A stretch of DNA of 64,000 nucleotides from GCA-2731375 sp964631725 (lineage in GTDB: Bacteria > Pseudomonadota > Alphaproteobacteria > GCA-2731375): positions 1 through 64,000 of the forward strand of contig CAZVYX010000028.1 of assembly GCA_964631725.1 (NCBI GenBank), written 5' to 3'. The stretch's first letter is position 1. Each line of letters begins with the position of its first letter. Both the position numbers and the translations under genes were made by a program. The notes beneath the pieces are model-generated. The model was given only the letters and a program-made list of their open reading frames with translations, made no database searches and was not told the DNA's origin. Positions 33,120 through 40,939 of this stretch are shown here, one piece after another.

Positions 33120-33596
33120 ATGAAGATACCGGTCCCAATGGCGCTGTTGGCGCTGGTGCTGGCGGTCGGAATTCTGGCGTCGCACGCCATATCCGCCAGC
33201 GCCCAATCCAGCGATGAAGGGACGGAGGTCACCGGCGCGCTGTTGCGCGGCCTGGACAAGATCACCGCCCGCATCACCACCTTCACCGCACCCCTGGGCG
33301 AAGAGGTCAAATTCGGCACCTTGCGCATCCTGGCGCACACCTGCCGCAAGCGGCCGCCGGAGGAAACGCCGGAAGTCGCCGTATTCCTTGAAATCGAGGA
33401 AGAGCGGCCCGGCGAAGACGGGCGGCTGACCCTGTTTTCGGGCTGGATGTTCGCGTCCTCGCCCGCACTCTCCGCCTTGGAGCACCCGGTCTATGACGTC
33501 TGGGCAATCGATTGCAGGACCGTCGATGACGACAGCGATTTGCCCGAAAGGCTGAAATCCGAATATTCCGACAAGGCGCGCGTCAAGCGGGAGTGA
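33120..33596 (+). CDS. DUF2155 domain-containing exported protein
   Basis: A 158-residue protein with a signal peptide (ALLALVLAVGILASHAISASA). The family core is LDKITARITTFTAPLGEE, FGTLRILAHTCRKRPPEETPEV and FSGWMFASSPALSALEHPVYDVWAIDC. Function unknown; two conserved cysteines (HTC and AIDC) could form a disulfide. It is found next to mlaD and aat across alphaproteobacteria. Its last 106 bases overlap the end of aat on the other strand. Confidence 0.85.
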   Translation: MKIPVPMALLALVLAVGILASHAISASAQSSDEGTEVTGALLRGLDKITARITTFTAPLGEEVKFGTLRILAHTCRKRPPEETPEVAVFLEIEEERPGEDGRLTLFSGWMFASSPALSALEHPVYDVWAIDCRTVDDDSDLPERLKSEYSDKARVKRE

Positions 33597-34138
33597 TAAT
33601 CGGCCCGGCTGATTTCGACGGCGCCGAACTGGCGCAAATGCTCGGTGATGAACTGTGTATCGAGCAGCCGGAACGAGGCCAGGCGTAACCGTGCGATCAG
33701 ATGCACCAGGGCGACTTTCGAGGCATCGGTTCGCCGGGAGAACATGCTTTCGCCGAAAAATGCCGCGCCCAGGGCAATGCCGTACAGCCCGCCGACCAGT
33801 TCATCGCCCTCCCAGGCTTCGATGCTATGGGCGAAACCGCGCTGATGCAGTTCGGTGAAAAGCTCCTGAATTTCCCGGTTTATCCAGGTCGTCCAGCGTC
33901 CCGACGCCGGTTCGGCGCAGGCGCTCATGACGCCTTCAAAGGCGCTGTCGATGCGAATCGTGAAAGCGTCCTGGCGCACCGTCCGGCGCAGGCGGCGGGG
34001 CAGGTGAAAGCCATCAAGCGGCAGGACACCGCGCTTTTCCGGATCGACCCAAAACATCTCCGGCTCGTCCCGTCCCTCGGACATGGGGAAAATCCCGGTC
34101 GCATAGGCTTTCAATACGATATCGGGGGTGATCTTCAT
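33491..34138 (-). CDS. aat: Leucyl/phenylalanyl-tRNA--protein transferase
   Basis: A 215-residue enzyme that adds Leu or Phe to the N-terminal Arg or Lys of proteins, marking them for ClpS/ClpAP. Family features: AYATGIFPMSEGRDEPEMFWVDPEKRG, GWTTWI-type segment RWTTWINREI, SIEAWEGDELVGGLYGIALG and the LLDTQFITEHLRQFGA block with its Gln-Phe. The C-terminal 30 residues are beyond the usual end and overlap the DUF2155 gene. It is the last gene of the aroQ-accB-accC group. Confidence 0.95.
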   Translation of the reverse strand: MKITPDIVLKAYATGIFPMSEGRDEPEMFWVDPEKRGVLPLDGFHLPRRLRRTVRQDAFTIRIDSAFEGVMSACAEPASGRWTTWINREIQELFTELHQRGFAHSIEAWEGDELVGGLYGIALGAAFFGESMFSRRTDASKVALVHLIARLRLASFRLLDTQFITEHLRQFGAVEISRADYHSRLTRALSEYSDFSLSGKSLSSSTVLQSIAQTS

Positions 34139-34176
34139 CTGCTGCCCCGATTATGCCGCCGCCGTTTCGCTGGGGC

Positions 34177-35001
34177 CTAATCCCCCGCCAGATCCTTGTC
34201 CATGGCGTCCCAGTTGTACAAGGGGCTTTCCTTACCTTGAAAGCGGCGCACGGCCTCCTTGTGGAAATCCGTGGTCGCCATGATGGCCTGGGAATCCGCC
34301 TCCATCTCGGCCATGGTGGCGTAGTCGGACTGGAAGCTGCGGTTGACGACCCTTTTCGTCACGCCGATGGCCTGTTTCGAGCCTTGGGCCAGGCGTGCGG
34401 CCAGGGCCTGGGCGGCCGGCAGCAGCTCTTCCTGGCTGTGAATGGCATAGATCAAGCCCATCGCGTCGGCCTCCCGCACATCGATGGAGCGGGCCGTGAA
34501 CATCAGGTCCTTGGCGTTCTGCATGCCCACGGCGCGGGGCAGGGAATAAAATACCGCCATGTCAGGCACCAATCCGATGCGGCCAAATACGGCGCAGAAT
34601 TTGCTCCGTTCGCTGGCCAGGACGAAGTCCGCCTGCAGGGCCAGCGCGAAACCGCCGCCATAGGCCATGCCGTCCACCGCCGCGATGACCGGGCAATCGA
34701 GATTATGCAGGCGTTCGAACCAATCGTGCAGCTTCAACAGCCTGGTGCGGCCGTTGACCGGCTTGGCGCGCTCTGGGTCGCCCATGGCCTTGACGTTGCC
34801 GCCGGCGCTGAAGGCCCGTCCATTACCCGTGATGATCAGCACCTTGACCGCGTCGTTGCCCTGGACCGCGTCCAGCATACGCATATAGTCGGCCTTCAAC
34901 TCGTCGGTAAGGGCATTCAGGACGTCGGGCCGGTTCATTGTGAACAGGGCGACGCCATTGCCGTCGATGGTAAAGGTCGCGTCGGTGTAGGTGTCACTCA
35001 T
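34177..35001 (-). CDS. Enoyl-CoA hydratase/isomerase (crotonase) family protein
   Basis: A 274-residue crotonase-fold protein. Oxyanion-hole elements are GRAFSAGGNVKAM and MAYGGGFALALQADFV. The usual hydratase glutamates are not evident: at the first position the sequence reads FCAVFGRIGLVPDM and the second region is AVFYSLPRAVG. The protein may be an isomerase or hydrolase with Asp as base, or simply a distant member. It lies between accC and aat, where the order is usually accB-accC-aat, so it seems to be an insertion in this group. Confidence 0.85.
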   Translation of the reverse strand: MSDTYTDATFTIDGNGVALFTMNRPDVLNALTDELKADYMRMLDAVQGNDAVKVLIITGNGRAFSAGGNVKAMGDPERAKPVNGRTRLLKLHDWFERLHNLDCPVIAAVDGMAYGGGFALALQADFVLASERSKFCAVFGRIGLVPDMAVFYSLPRAVGMQNAKDLMFTARSIDVREADAMGLIYAIHSQEELLPAAQALAARLAQGSKQAIGVTKRVVNRSFQSDYATMAEMEADSQAIMATTDFHKEAVRRFQGKESPLYNWDAMDKDLAGD

Positions 35002-35043
35002 GATGCGATTTCCTCGGTCATGCGGCGCGCGGCGTTGCCCGGA

Positions 35044-36393
35044 TTATGGCTCCGCCTGCTCGGCCAGAAATTCCTCCAGCCAGTGGATATGATAGTCGCC
35101 GTCGATGAAGCTCTGTTGCCGGATCATATCGGTGTGCAGGGGAATATTGACCTCGATACCGCCGACCACGAATTCGCCCAGGGCCCGGTTCAGGCGCATC
35201 AGGCAGTCGTTGCGGTTGTAGCCATGGACCACCAGTTTGGCGATCAGGCTGTCGTAGTTGGGCGGGATGCGGTAGCCGGCATAGAGGGCGGAATCGACCC
35301 GCACGCCCAGACCGCCCGGCGCGTGAAAATCACCGACCCGGCCCGGCGAGGGCACGAATGTGGTCGGGTGTTCGGCGTTGATCCGGCATTCGATGGCATG
35401 GCCGGCAAAGCTGATATTTTCCTGGGAGAACGACAGCGGCGTGCCGGCGGCGATATGGATCTGTTCGCGCACGATATCGATGCCGGTAATGGCTTCGGTA
35501 ATTGGATGCTCCACCTGCAGGCGCGTATTCATCTCGATGAAATAAAATTCGCCGTCCTCGTAAAGGAATTCCACGGTACCGAGCGAGGTGTATTTGATCT
35601 TGGCCAGGGCATCGACCACGGTTTGGCCGATATCCCTGCGCACCGCTTCATTGAGGGCCGGCGAGGGGGCTTCTTCCAGGACTTTCTGGTTGTTGCGCTG
35701 CAAAGAACAGTCTCGTTCACCCAGATGCACCACCTTGCCGGTGCCGTCGCCGATCACCTGCACCTCGATATGGCGCGGCCGTTCCAGGTATTTCTCGATA
35801 TAGACCGCATCGTCATTGAAGGCGGCCTTGCTTTCCGTTTTCGCCGCCGCCAGGGCGGTTTCGAATTCACCTGCCTCCCGGACCAGTTTCATGCCCCGGC
35901 CGCCGCCGCCCGATGCCGCCTTGATCAACACCGGATAGCCGATTTCGTCGGCCAGGGCCTTGGCCTCCGCCGCGTCCGTAACCTCGCCGTCGCTGCCCGG
36001 CACCACCGGTATGCCCAGTTCGCGGACCATCTGCTTGGCCTGGATCTTGTCGCCCATGGTGCGGATATGCTGCTCGGACGGACCGATGAAGGTATAGCCG
36101 TGCTCTTCGACGATATGGGCGAAATCGGCGTTCTCGGACAAGAAGCCGTAACCGGGATGGATGCCCTCGCTGCCCGTGATCTCGGCCGCCGCCAGAATTG
36201 CCGGCATGTTCAGATAACTCTCCATGGCGGGCGGCGGCCCGATGCAGACGCTTTCGTCGGCCAGGCGCACATGCATGGCGTCGCTGTCGGCGGTGGAATG
36301 CACCGCCACGGTGCGGATGCCCATTTCCCGGCAGGCCCGGTGCAGGCGAAGGGCGATCTCCCCCCGATTGGCGATGAGAACCTTTTCGAACAT
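35044..36393 (-). CDS. accC: Acetyl-CoA carboxylase biotin carboxylase subunit
   Basis: A 449-residue ATP-grasp enzyme that carboxylates biotin on AccB with bicarbonate, the first half of malonyl-CoA synthesis. Conserved segments include FEKVLIANRGEIALR, the Gly-rich ATP loop KAASGGGGRGMKLV, and the ERDCSLQRNNQKVLEEAPSP and EMNTRLQVEHPITE catalytic blocks. It follows accB by seven bases. Confidence 0.97.
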   Translation of the reverse strand: MFEKVLIANRGEIALRLHRACREMGIRTVAVHSTADSDAMHVRLADESVCIGPPPAMESYLNMPAILAAAEITGSEGIHPGYGFLSENADFAHIVEEHGYTFIGPSEQHIRTMGDKIQAKQMVRELGIPVVPGSDGEVTDAAEAKALADEIGYPVLIKAASGGGGRGMKLVREAGEFETALAAAKTESKAAFNDDAVYIEKYLERPRHIEVQVIGDGTGKVVHLGERDCSLQRNNQKVLEEAPSPALNEAVRRDIGQTVVDALAKIKYTSLGTVEFLYEDGEFYFIEMNTRLQVEHPITEAITGIDIVREQIHIAAGTPLSFSQENISFAGHAIECRINAEHPTTFVPSPGRVGDFHAPGGLGVRVDSALYAGYRIPPNYDSLIAKLVVHGYNRNDCLMRLNRALGEFVVGGIEVNIPLHTDMIRQQSFIDGDYHIHWLEEFLAEQAEP

Positions 36394-36400
36394 GATGCCG

Positions 36401-36865
36401 TCAGTCGATAATCATCAGGACATCGCCGTATTCGATGGGCGTGGCGTTCTCGAACAGGATCTGGCGCACCACCCCGCCGTGGGGCGAGGGAATTTCGTTG
36501 AAGGTTTTCATCGCTTCGATGACCAGGATCGTCTGACCGGCCGCAACCTTGTCGCCAACCTGAACAAAGGGGTCCGCATCGGGCGAGGGGGCGTGATAGG
36601 CGGTGCCGACGATGGGCGAGATGACGGCGCCGGGATGGTCGGCCAAATCACCCTCCGGCGCGGCCGCCGCTGCCGGTGCCGCCATAGCAGCAGATGCCGC
36701 CACGACCACGGGTTGGGCGGCGGGAGCCGAGGCGGGCGCGACACCGGCGCGGACCAGGCGCATGCGGTCGTCGTCGCTTTCAATCTCGATCTCGCTCAGC
36801 CCGGCCTCCTCCATCAAGGCGGCCAGTTCGCGGATCAGATCCTTGTCGACCTCTGTCTTCGTCAT
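36401..36865 (-). CDS. accB: Biotin carboxyl carrier protein of acetyl-CoA carboxylase
   Basis: A 154-residue carrier: an N-terminal helical part, an Ala/Pro-rich linker (about 50-75) and the biotinyl domain, with the biotinylated Lys in VIEAMKTFNEI. The thumb-loop region AYHAPSPDADPFVQVGDKV is present. It lies between aroQ and accC on the same strand. Confidence 0.97.
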   Translation of the reverse strand: MTKTEVDKDLIRELAALMEEAGLSEIEIESDDDRMRLVRAGVAPASAPAAQPVVVAASAAMAAPAAAAAPEGDLADHPGAVISPIVGTAYHAPSPDADPFVQVGDKVAAGQTILVIEAMKTFNEIPSPHGGVVRQILFENATPIEYGDVLMIID

Positions 36866-36886
36866 GCTTTTTGCCTCTTTTCCGCG

Positions 36887-37336
36887 CTAGCCGGCGGCCT
36901 TCGCCGCCGCCGTCAGCGCATACAGATAACCGTCCGGTCCCAGGCCGCAGATCACGGCAACCGCGGCGGCGGAGATATGGGAATGATGGCGGAAACTTTC
37001 CCGCTGGTAGATATTCGACAGATGCACCTCGTAGACCGGCAGTTCCGCCGCGCGCAGCGCGTCGAGGATAGCGATCGAGGTGTGCGAATAGGCGCCGGCG
37101 TTAATGATGATCGCCGCCGCATCGTTTCGGGCCTGCTGGATCCAGGTCACCAGCTCGCCTTCGGAGTTGCTTTGCCGGCAGTCGGCGCTGACGCCAAGCT
37201 CCGCCGCGCGGGCCTGAATGGCGGCCTCCACGTCGGCAAGGGTTTCGTGGCCGTAGACCGAGGGCTCGCGGGTGCCCAACATGTTCAGGTTGGGGCCGTT
37301 CAGGACCAATATTTTCGCGGGATTTTTTGCGGGCAC
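36887..37336 (-). CDS. aroQ: Type II 3-dehydroquinate dehydratase
   Basis: A 149-residue shikimate-pathway enzyme that converts 3-dehydroquinate to 3-dehydroshikimate. Catalytic Tyr in REPSVYGHETL, the GPNLNMLG loop, NAGAYSHTSIAI and the HLSNIYQRESFRHHS segment with its His-Ser pair are all visible. Start GTG. It is the first gene of the aroQ-accB-accC group and diverges from thiSG. Confidence 0.96.
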   Translation of the reverse strand: MPAKNPAKILVLNGPNLNMLGTREPSVYGHETLADVEAAIQARAAELGVSADCRQSNSEGELVTWIQQARNDAAAIIINAGAYSHTSIAILDALRAAELPVYEVHLSNIYQRESFRHHSHISAAAVAVICGLGPDGYLYALTAAAKAAG

Positions 37337-37527
37337 GGGATTTCACCAATGACAACGGGACCACCACCTATATACTGCCACGATGCGGGATAGGGAAGCC
37401 AGTGACGCCCGGCACGCGTCGGCATTTGATGCGGCTTTTTCGTCCCCCCCGGTTGAAACGTTTGGCCTGCCTCCCCATAATCCAAATTAGCCATCGAATT
37501 TGCCAATACGAACAATATTTGCCAAGC

Positions 37528-37533
37528 AAGGAG
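37528..37533 (+). promoter_or_regulatory. Shine-Dalgarno site of thiSG
   Basis: AAGGAG six bases before the ATG at 37540, which identifies the start of the ThiS domain. No TPP riboswitch consensus (CTGATGAGA) is visible in the 200 bases upstream. Confidence 0.7.
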
Positions 37534-37539
37534 CGCTCA

Positions 37540-38550
37540 ATGCGCGTCGTTATAAACGGTGAAAACCGCGAAATTCCCGCCTCCCTGACCGTCGCGGCGC
37601 TGTTGCAGGATCTGGGCCTGGACGCGCGCAAAATCGCGTTGGAGCATAATCTGGAAATCGTGCCCCGCTCCGCCTACGGAGAGACCATGGTATCGGATGG
37701 CGACCGCCTGGAAATCGTGCATTTTATTGGTGGCGGCGATGCCAGCGCCGACGGTGCGGAGGATACGGCCGGCGATTCGGAAAATGACGGCTGGACGGTG
37801 GCTGGGCGGAAGTTGAAATCGCGCCTGATCGTCGGTACCGGCAAGTACAAATCCTACGACGAAAACCGCCGCGCGGTGGAGGCCGCGGGCGCCGAAATCG
37901 TCACCGTCGCGGTGCGCCGGGTCAATGTCACGGATCCGGACAAGGAAATGCTGGTGGATCATATCGATCCGAAGAAATACCTCTACCTCCCCAACACCGC
38001 CGGCTGCTTCACCGGCGAGGACGCGGTCCGCACCCTGCGCCTGGCGCGGGAGGCCGGCGGCTGGGATCTGGTCAAGCTCGAGGTGCTGGGCGATCAAAAG
38101 ACCCTGTACCCCAACATGCCCGAAACCCTGCGCGCGGCGGAATTGCTGATCAAGGAAGGTTTCGAGGTGATGGTCTATTGCTCCGACGATCCGATCCAGG
38201 CCAAGGTGCTGGAGGATATCGGCTGCTGCGCCATCATGCCCCTGGGCGCGCCCATCGGCTCCGGCCTGGGCGTGCAGAACCCAGTCAACATCCGGGTGAT
38301 TATCGAGAACGCCAATGTGCCCGTGATCGTCGATGCCGGCGTCGGCACCGCCTCGGACGCCACCGAGGCGATGGAACTGGGCTGCGCCGGTGTCTTGATG
38401 AACACGGCGATTGCCGAGGCCAAGGATCCGATCCGCATGGCCCGGGCCATGAAGCACGCCGTCATCGCCGGCCGGGATGCCTACCTGGCCGGCCGCATGC
38501 CTAAGAAACAATACGCGGACCCATCGTCTCCGTTAGCAGGTTTGATTTAA
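37540..38550 (+). CDS. thiSG: Bifunctional sulfur carrier ThiS / thiazole synthase ThiG fusion
   Basis: A 336-residue fusion of ThiS (1-66) and ThiG (85-330), making the thiazole part of thiamine. The ThiS part ends HFIGGGD, with Gly64-Gly65-Gly66 followed by an acidic linker DASADGAEDTAGDSENDG. ThiG has the Schiff-base Lys179 in DLVKLEVLGD, GCCAIMPLGAPIGSGLGVQNP and DAGVGTASDATEAMELG. In unfused ThiS the Gly-Gly must be free to be adenylated and thiocarboxylated. The ATG has an AAGGAG site. No thiC, thiF, thiE or dehydroglycine-forming gene is seen nearby. Confidence 0.93.
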   Translation: MRVVINGENREIPASLTVAALLQDLGLDARKIALEHNLEIVPRSAYGETMVSDGDRLEIVHFIGGGDASADGAEDTAGDSENDGWTVAGRKLKSRLIVGTGKYKSYDENRRAVEAAGAEIVTVAVRRVNVTDPDKEMLVDHIDPKKYLYLPNTAGCFTGEDAVRTLRLAREAGGWDLVKLEVLGDQKTLYPNMPETLRAAELLIKEGFEVMVYCSDDPIQAKVLEDIGCCAIMPLGAPIGSGLGVQNPVNIRVIIENANVPVIVDAGVGTASDATEAMELGCAGVLMNTAIAEAKDPIRMARAMKHAVIAGRDAYLAGRMPKKQYADPSSPLAGLI

Positions 38551-38587
38551 ATATCAGATGATTAGGCGTTAAAATTAAAGTGAAATA

Positions 38588-39019
38588 TTATCCGGTTTTC
38601 GGCTTGCTGATCTTGTAGGTCACCAGGCCCTTGGCGAACAGCGCGCCTTCGGGGCTTTTCACTTCGATATCGATCACCACGATGGAGCCGCCGCGCCGCA
38701 CCGTGCGCGCCTCGGCGATCATGTCGGTCACGGCCGCTTCCAGAAAGTTGACGTTCATGGCCACGGTGGCGCCCAGGGTGCCCTCGGGCAAGTCCAGATA
38801 CGACCAGGCCGCCGCCGTGCCAGCCTTGTCGATCAGGGCCGCGATGACGCCGCCATGGACCCGGGCATCGCCGCGTGACAGATCATCGCGCCAGGGCAGG
38901 ACCATGCGGCAATAGCCTTCTTCCATGGCCTCGATCTCGGCGCCGAGAACCTGGCCGAAGCCCTGGCCCAACATACGCCCCTGCATGCTTTCCAACTGTT
39001 CCGACGAATACCCGCTCAT
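38588..39019 (-). CDS. PaaI-family hotdog thioesterase
   Basis: A 143-residue hotdog-fold protein. The family block RGDARVHGGVIAALIDKAGTAAAWSYL has the conserved His-Gly-Gly and an Asp that usually acts as nucleophile. It probably hydrolyses acyl-CoA thioesters; the acyl group is not predictable. It converges with thiSG and is followed by a 200-base gap. Confidence 0.82.
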   Translation of the reverse strand: MSGYSSEQLESMQGRMLGQGFGQVLGAEIEAMEEGYCRMVLPWRDDLSRGDARVHGGVIAALIDKAGTAAAWSYLDLPEGTLGATVAMNVNFLEAAVTDMIAEARTVRRGGSIVVIDIEVKSPEGALFAKGLVTYKISKPKTG

Positions 39020-39223
39020 GCCTGTACTTCCTCACTGACCTTGCACGCTACCCCACGGGTATAGCGCGACGGGGTATCAATGCGCCAAATGAAAATGTGC
39101 ACTGGCGGCGAATGCATCCAGAGGTGTTGTGAACTGGCCAGCGCTCAATTAAATTGATTGGCGGACACTCGGCCCAATACTTTTGCCACGACGCAATCCT
39201 TCGAAAATGGAGACATCTGGCAT

Positions 39224-40507
39224 ATGCCGGACGAAACCCCCGACGACCTGAAACCAGCCGAAGAGAATATCTGGTACCGCCTGATGACTTTCCATGGCGT
39301 GGTTGAAGACCGATTCTCAGATGAAGGTCAGGCGCTGCATGCAAGGAACCGCGACCTATGGAACCGCTGGGCCCTGCCGGCCTTGAACGGCGAACGCATC
39401 GAAGCCTTGGGGCTGACGGATCTCTCTCCTCTCACTGAACAGGAAAGGCAGGACATGACCGCGACGCTCGGCATCGAGGAATTGCCGGACCCGTATGCGC
39501 ATATCGATATGTCGGAAACACGGTTCTCGGCAGTCTTGATCGTCGATGGTTTTGTATTTCCCGGCTATGCCAGCTTCGAAGCGGCGCATTTCGAGGACTA
39601 TGCCAGCTTCGGCGCGGCGCATTTCAAGCGCACTGCCGACTTCAGCGCGGCGCATTTCGAGGTCTATGCCACCTTCAAAACGGTGCATTTCGCGGACGAT
39701 GCAGGCTTCTACACGGCGCATTTCGAGGCCTATGCCGACTTCAGCGCGGCGCATTTCGAGGGCTATACCTACTTCAGCGCGGCGCATTTCGAGCGCTCTA
39801 CCGACTTCAGCGCGGCGCATTTCGAGGGCTCTGCCAATTTCGGCGCGGCGTATTTCGAGGGCCCTGCCAATTTCTCCGACGGGAATTTCAAAGCCGCAAC
39901 GACATTTGACCGAGTCGCCTTCGCGTGGCCGCCACTGTTTCACCAAGCCAAACCCCACCAGGACACCAGCTTTCACGAAGCCGATTTTGACGTTGCGCGG
40001 GCTGTCGTGAACGACAATGCCGCGCGGGCCTGGCAGCGCCTGAAGGTGATCATGAACGGACTGCACGCCCATGATCAGGAATTGCGGTTTTTTGCTTATG
40101 AAATGAGCGTGCGGGGGCGCATGGCGCGGTGGCCGGTGAATTGGCTTTATGCGCTCTATGAAGGGCTGTCGGACTATGGCCGCAGTATGGGGTTGCCGGT
40201 GGTCTGGCTGGCCATGCTGACCGTGGTGTTTGGTCTTGCCTACCATGGCATTCTGGACCAGCCGAACCGGTCGGACCGGGCGCAGTTTCGCGAGGATGTC
40301 GCCAGCTTTACCTTGGGCAACGTGCTGCCCGCCGTCGGCGGCCTGAACCCGGCCCGGCGGGCTTTGTACACGCGGCTGTTCGACAATGGCAGGGGCATCG
40401 ACATACCGTTTGGCATTGAACTGTTGATGATCGTGCAGGCGTCCCTAGGAATCGTGCTGTTCTTCCTGCTCTCCCTGGCCATACGGAACCGTTTCCGGAT
40501 CAAATAA
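39224..40507 (+). CDS. Pentapeptide-type repeat membrane protein
   Basis: About 427 residues. A 110-residue N-terminal part of no recognised family is followed by ten tandem 11-residue repeats of consensus x-A-x-F-S-A-A-H-F-E-G, related to the pentapeptide repeat class but with period 11. After a short linker come RAWQRLKVIMNGLHAHDQE and two membrane spans (VVWLAMLTVVFGLAYHGIL and a C-terminal one near IVLFFLLSLAI). The repeats should form an elongated beta-solenoid on one side of the membrane. ATG at 39224 is preferred over a TTG at 39158 because GGAGA is ten bases upstream. Its role is unknown. Confidence 0.72.
   Translation: MPDETPDDLKPAEENIWYRLMTFHGVVEDRFSDEGQALHARNRDLWNRWALPALNGERIEALGLTDLSPLTEQERQDMTATLGIEELPDPYAHIDMSETRFSAVLIVDGFVFPGYASFEAAHFEDYASFGAAHFKRTADFSAAHFEVYATFKTVHFADDAGFYTAHFEAYADFSAAHFEGYTYFSAAHFERSTDFSAAHFEGSANFGAAYFEGPANFSDGNFKAATTFDRVAFAWPPLFHQAKPHQDTSFHEADFDVARAVVNDNAARAWQRLKVIMNGLHAHDQELRFFAYEMSVRGRMARWPVNWLYALYEGLSDYGRSMGLPVVWLAMLTVVFGLAYHGILDQPNRSDRAQFREDVASFTLGNVLPAVGGLNPARRALYTRLFDNGRGIDIPFGIELLMIVQASLGIVLFFLLSLAIRNRFRIK
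39565..39894 (+). repeat. Ten tandem 33-bp coding repeats
   Basis: The repeats start at 39565 and run to 39894 without gaps. The most conserved part encodes FSAAHFEG. Several copies are nearly identical in DNA, the others diverge at scattered sites, so copy number has probably changed by slippage or recombination. Confidence 0.9.
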
Positions 40508-40519
40508 GGCGGTTCTGAT

Positions 40520-40545
40520 GTCATTCCCGCGAACGCGGGAATCCA
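40520..40545 (+). repeat. REP-like palindrome, copy 1
   Basis: It contains TTCCCGCGAACGCGGGAA, a perfect self-complementary hairpin, with ATCCA at the right end and GTCA at the left. This is the common 'CATTCCCGCG...CGCGGGAATCCA' extragenic palindrome of many proteobacteria. Confidence 0.8.
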
Positions 40546-40606
40546 TACATCGGTTGAACTTAGCGCGTTATCACATTGAAATTGCGGAAGTTTCCGGCGA
40601 GCGGTC

Positions 40607-40632
40607 TGGATTCCCGCGTTCGCGGGAATGAC
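40607..40632 (-). repeat. REP-like palindrome, copy 2 (inverted)
   Basis: An exact inverted copy of the 26-base element at 40520-40545, with TGGATTCCCGCG at its left. The two copies enclose 61 bases and together make a 113-base inverted pair. Confidence 0.8.
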
Positions 40633-40939
40633 GGAAGTGGTCGGTGGGCAGTGGTCGGTGACGTCATATCGCACGACGGAAAGCACAACGGCGGCTCCAT
40701 GGAGCCGCCGCTGTATCGGCCACCCAGAGGGTGAGAGTAACCTCTAGGCGTGGTCGTTCGGCCCTGGGGGGCCGCTGCCTGCCCAAAAGAATGCAAGCAT
40801 CGTGCCAATATCGCCGTTACAGGAAAATCAAGGGCTTAGCCGGGATGCCGTCCCGGGTTGGGGCTGACGGGCGAGAAAATCTTGCCGGATATGGCACAAA
40901 CATTGCCGGGATATAGTTAACCTCGGCCAGATTTTGGGC
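40633..40939. other. Structured intergenic region, no gene recognised
   Basis: The gap between convergent genes holds no credible ORF. It has a perfect 22-base palindrome at 40689-40710 (CGGCGGCTCC/GGAGCCGCCG), a CCGGGA/TCCCGG stem at 40840-40856 and several smaller complementary pairs, with no T run. The length and the stems allow a small RNA, but no known RNA family was recognised. It could equally be remnants of a repeat element. Confidence 0.35.

Noticed and set aside
34153..36411. Very long open frame (752 codons) on the + strand
   Set aside because: It is antisense to accC and the hydratase gene, which have complete family motifs. High-GC third-position bias leaves the opposite frame open.
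37337..37539. TPP riboswitch upstream of thiSG
   Set aside because: No CTGATGAGA or matching conserved element can be found on either strand.
39565..39894. CRISPR array
   Set aside because: The 33-base units are contiguous without spacers and lie in frame within a coding region.
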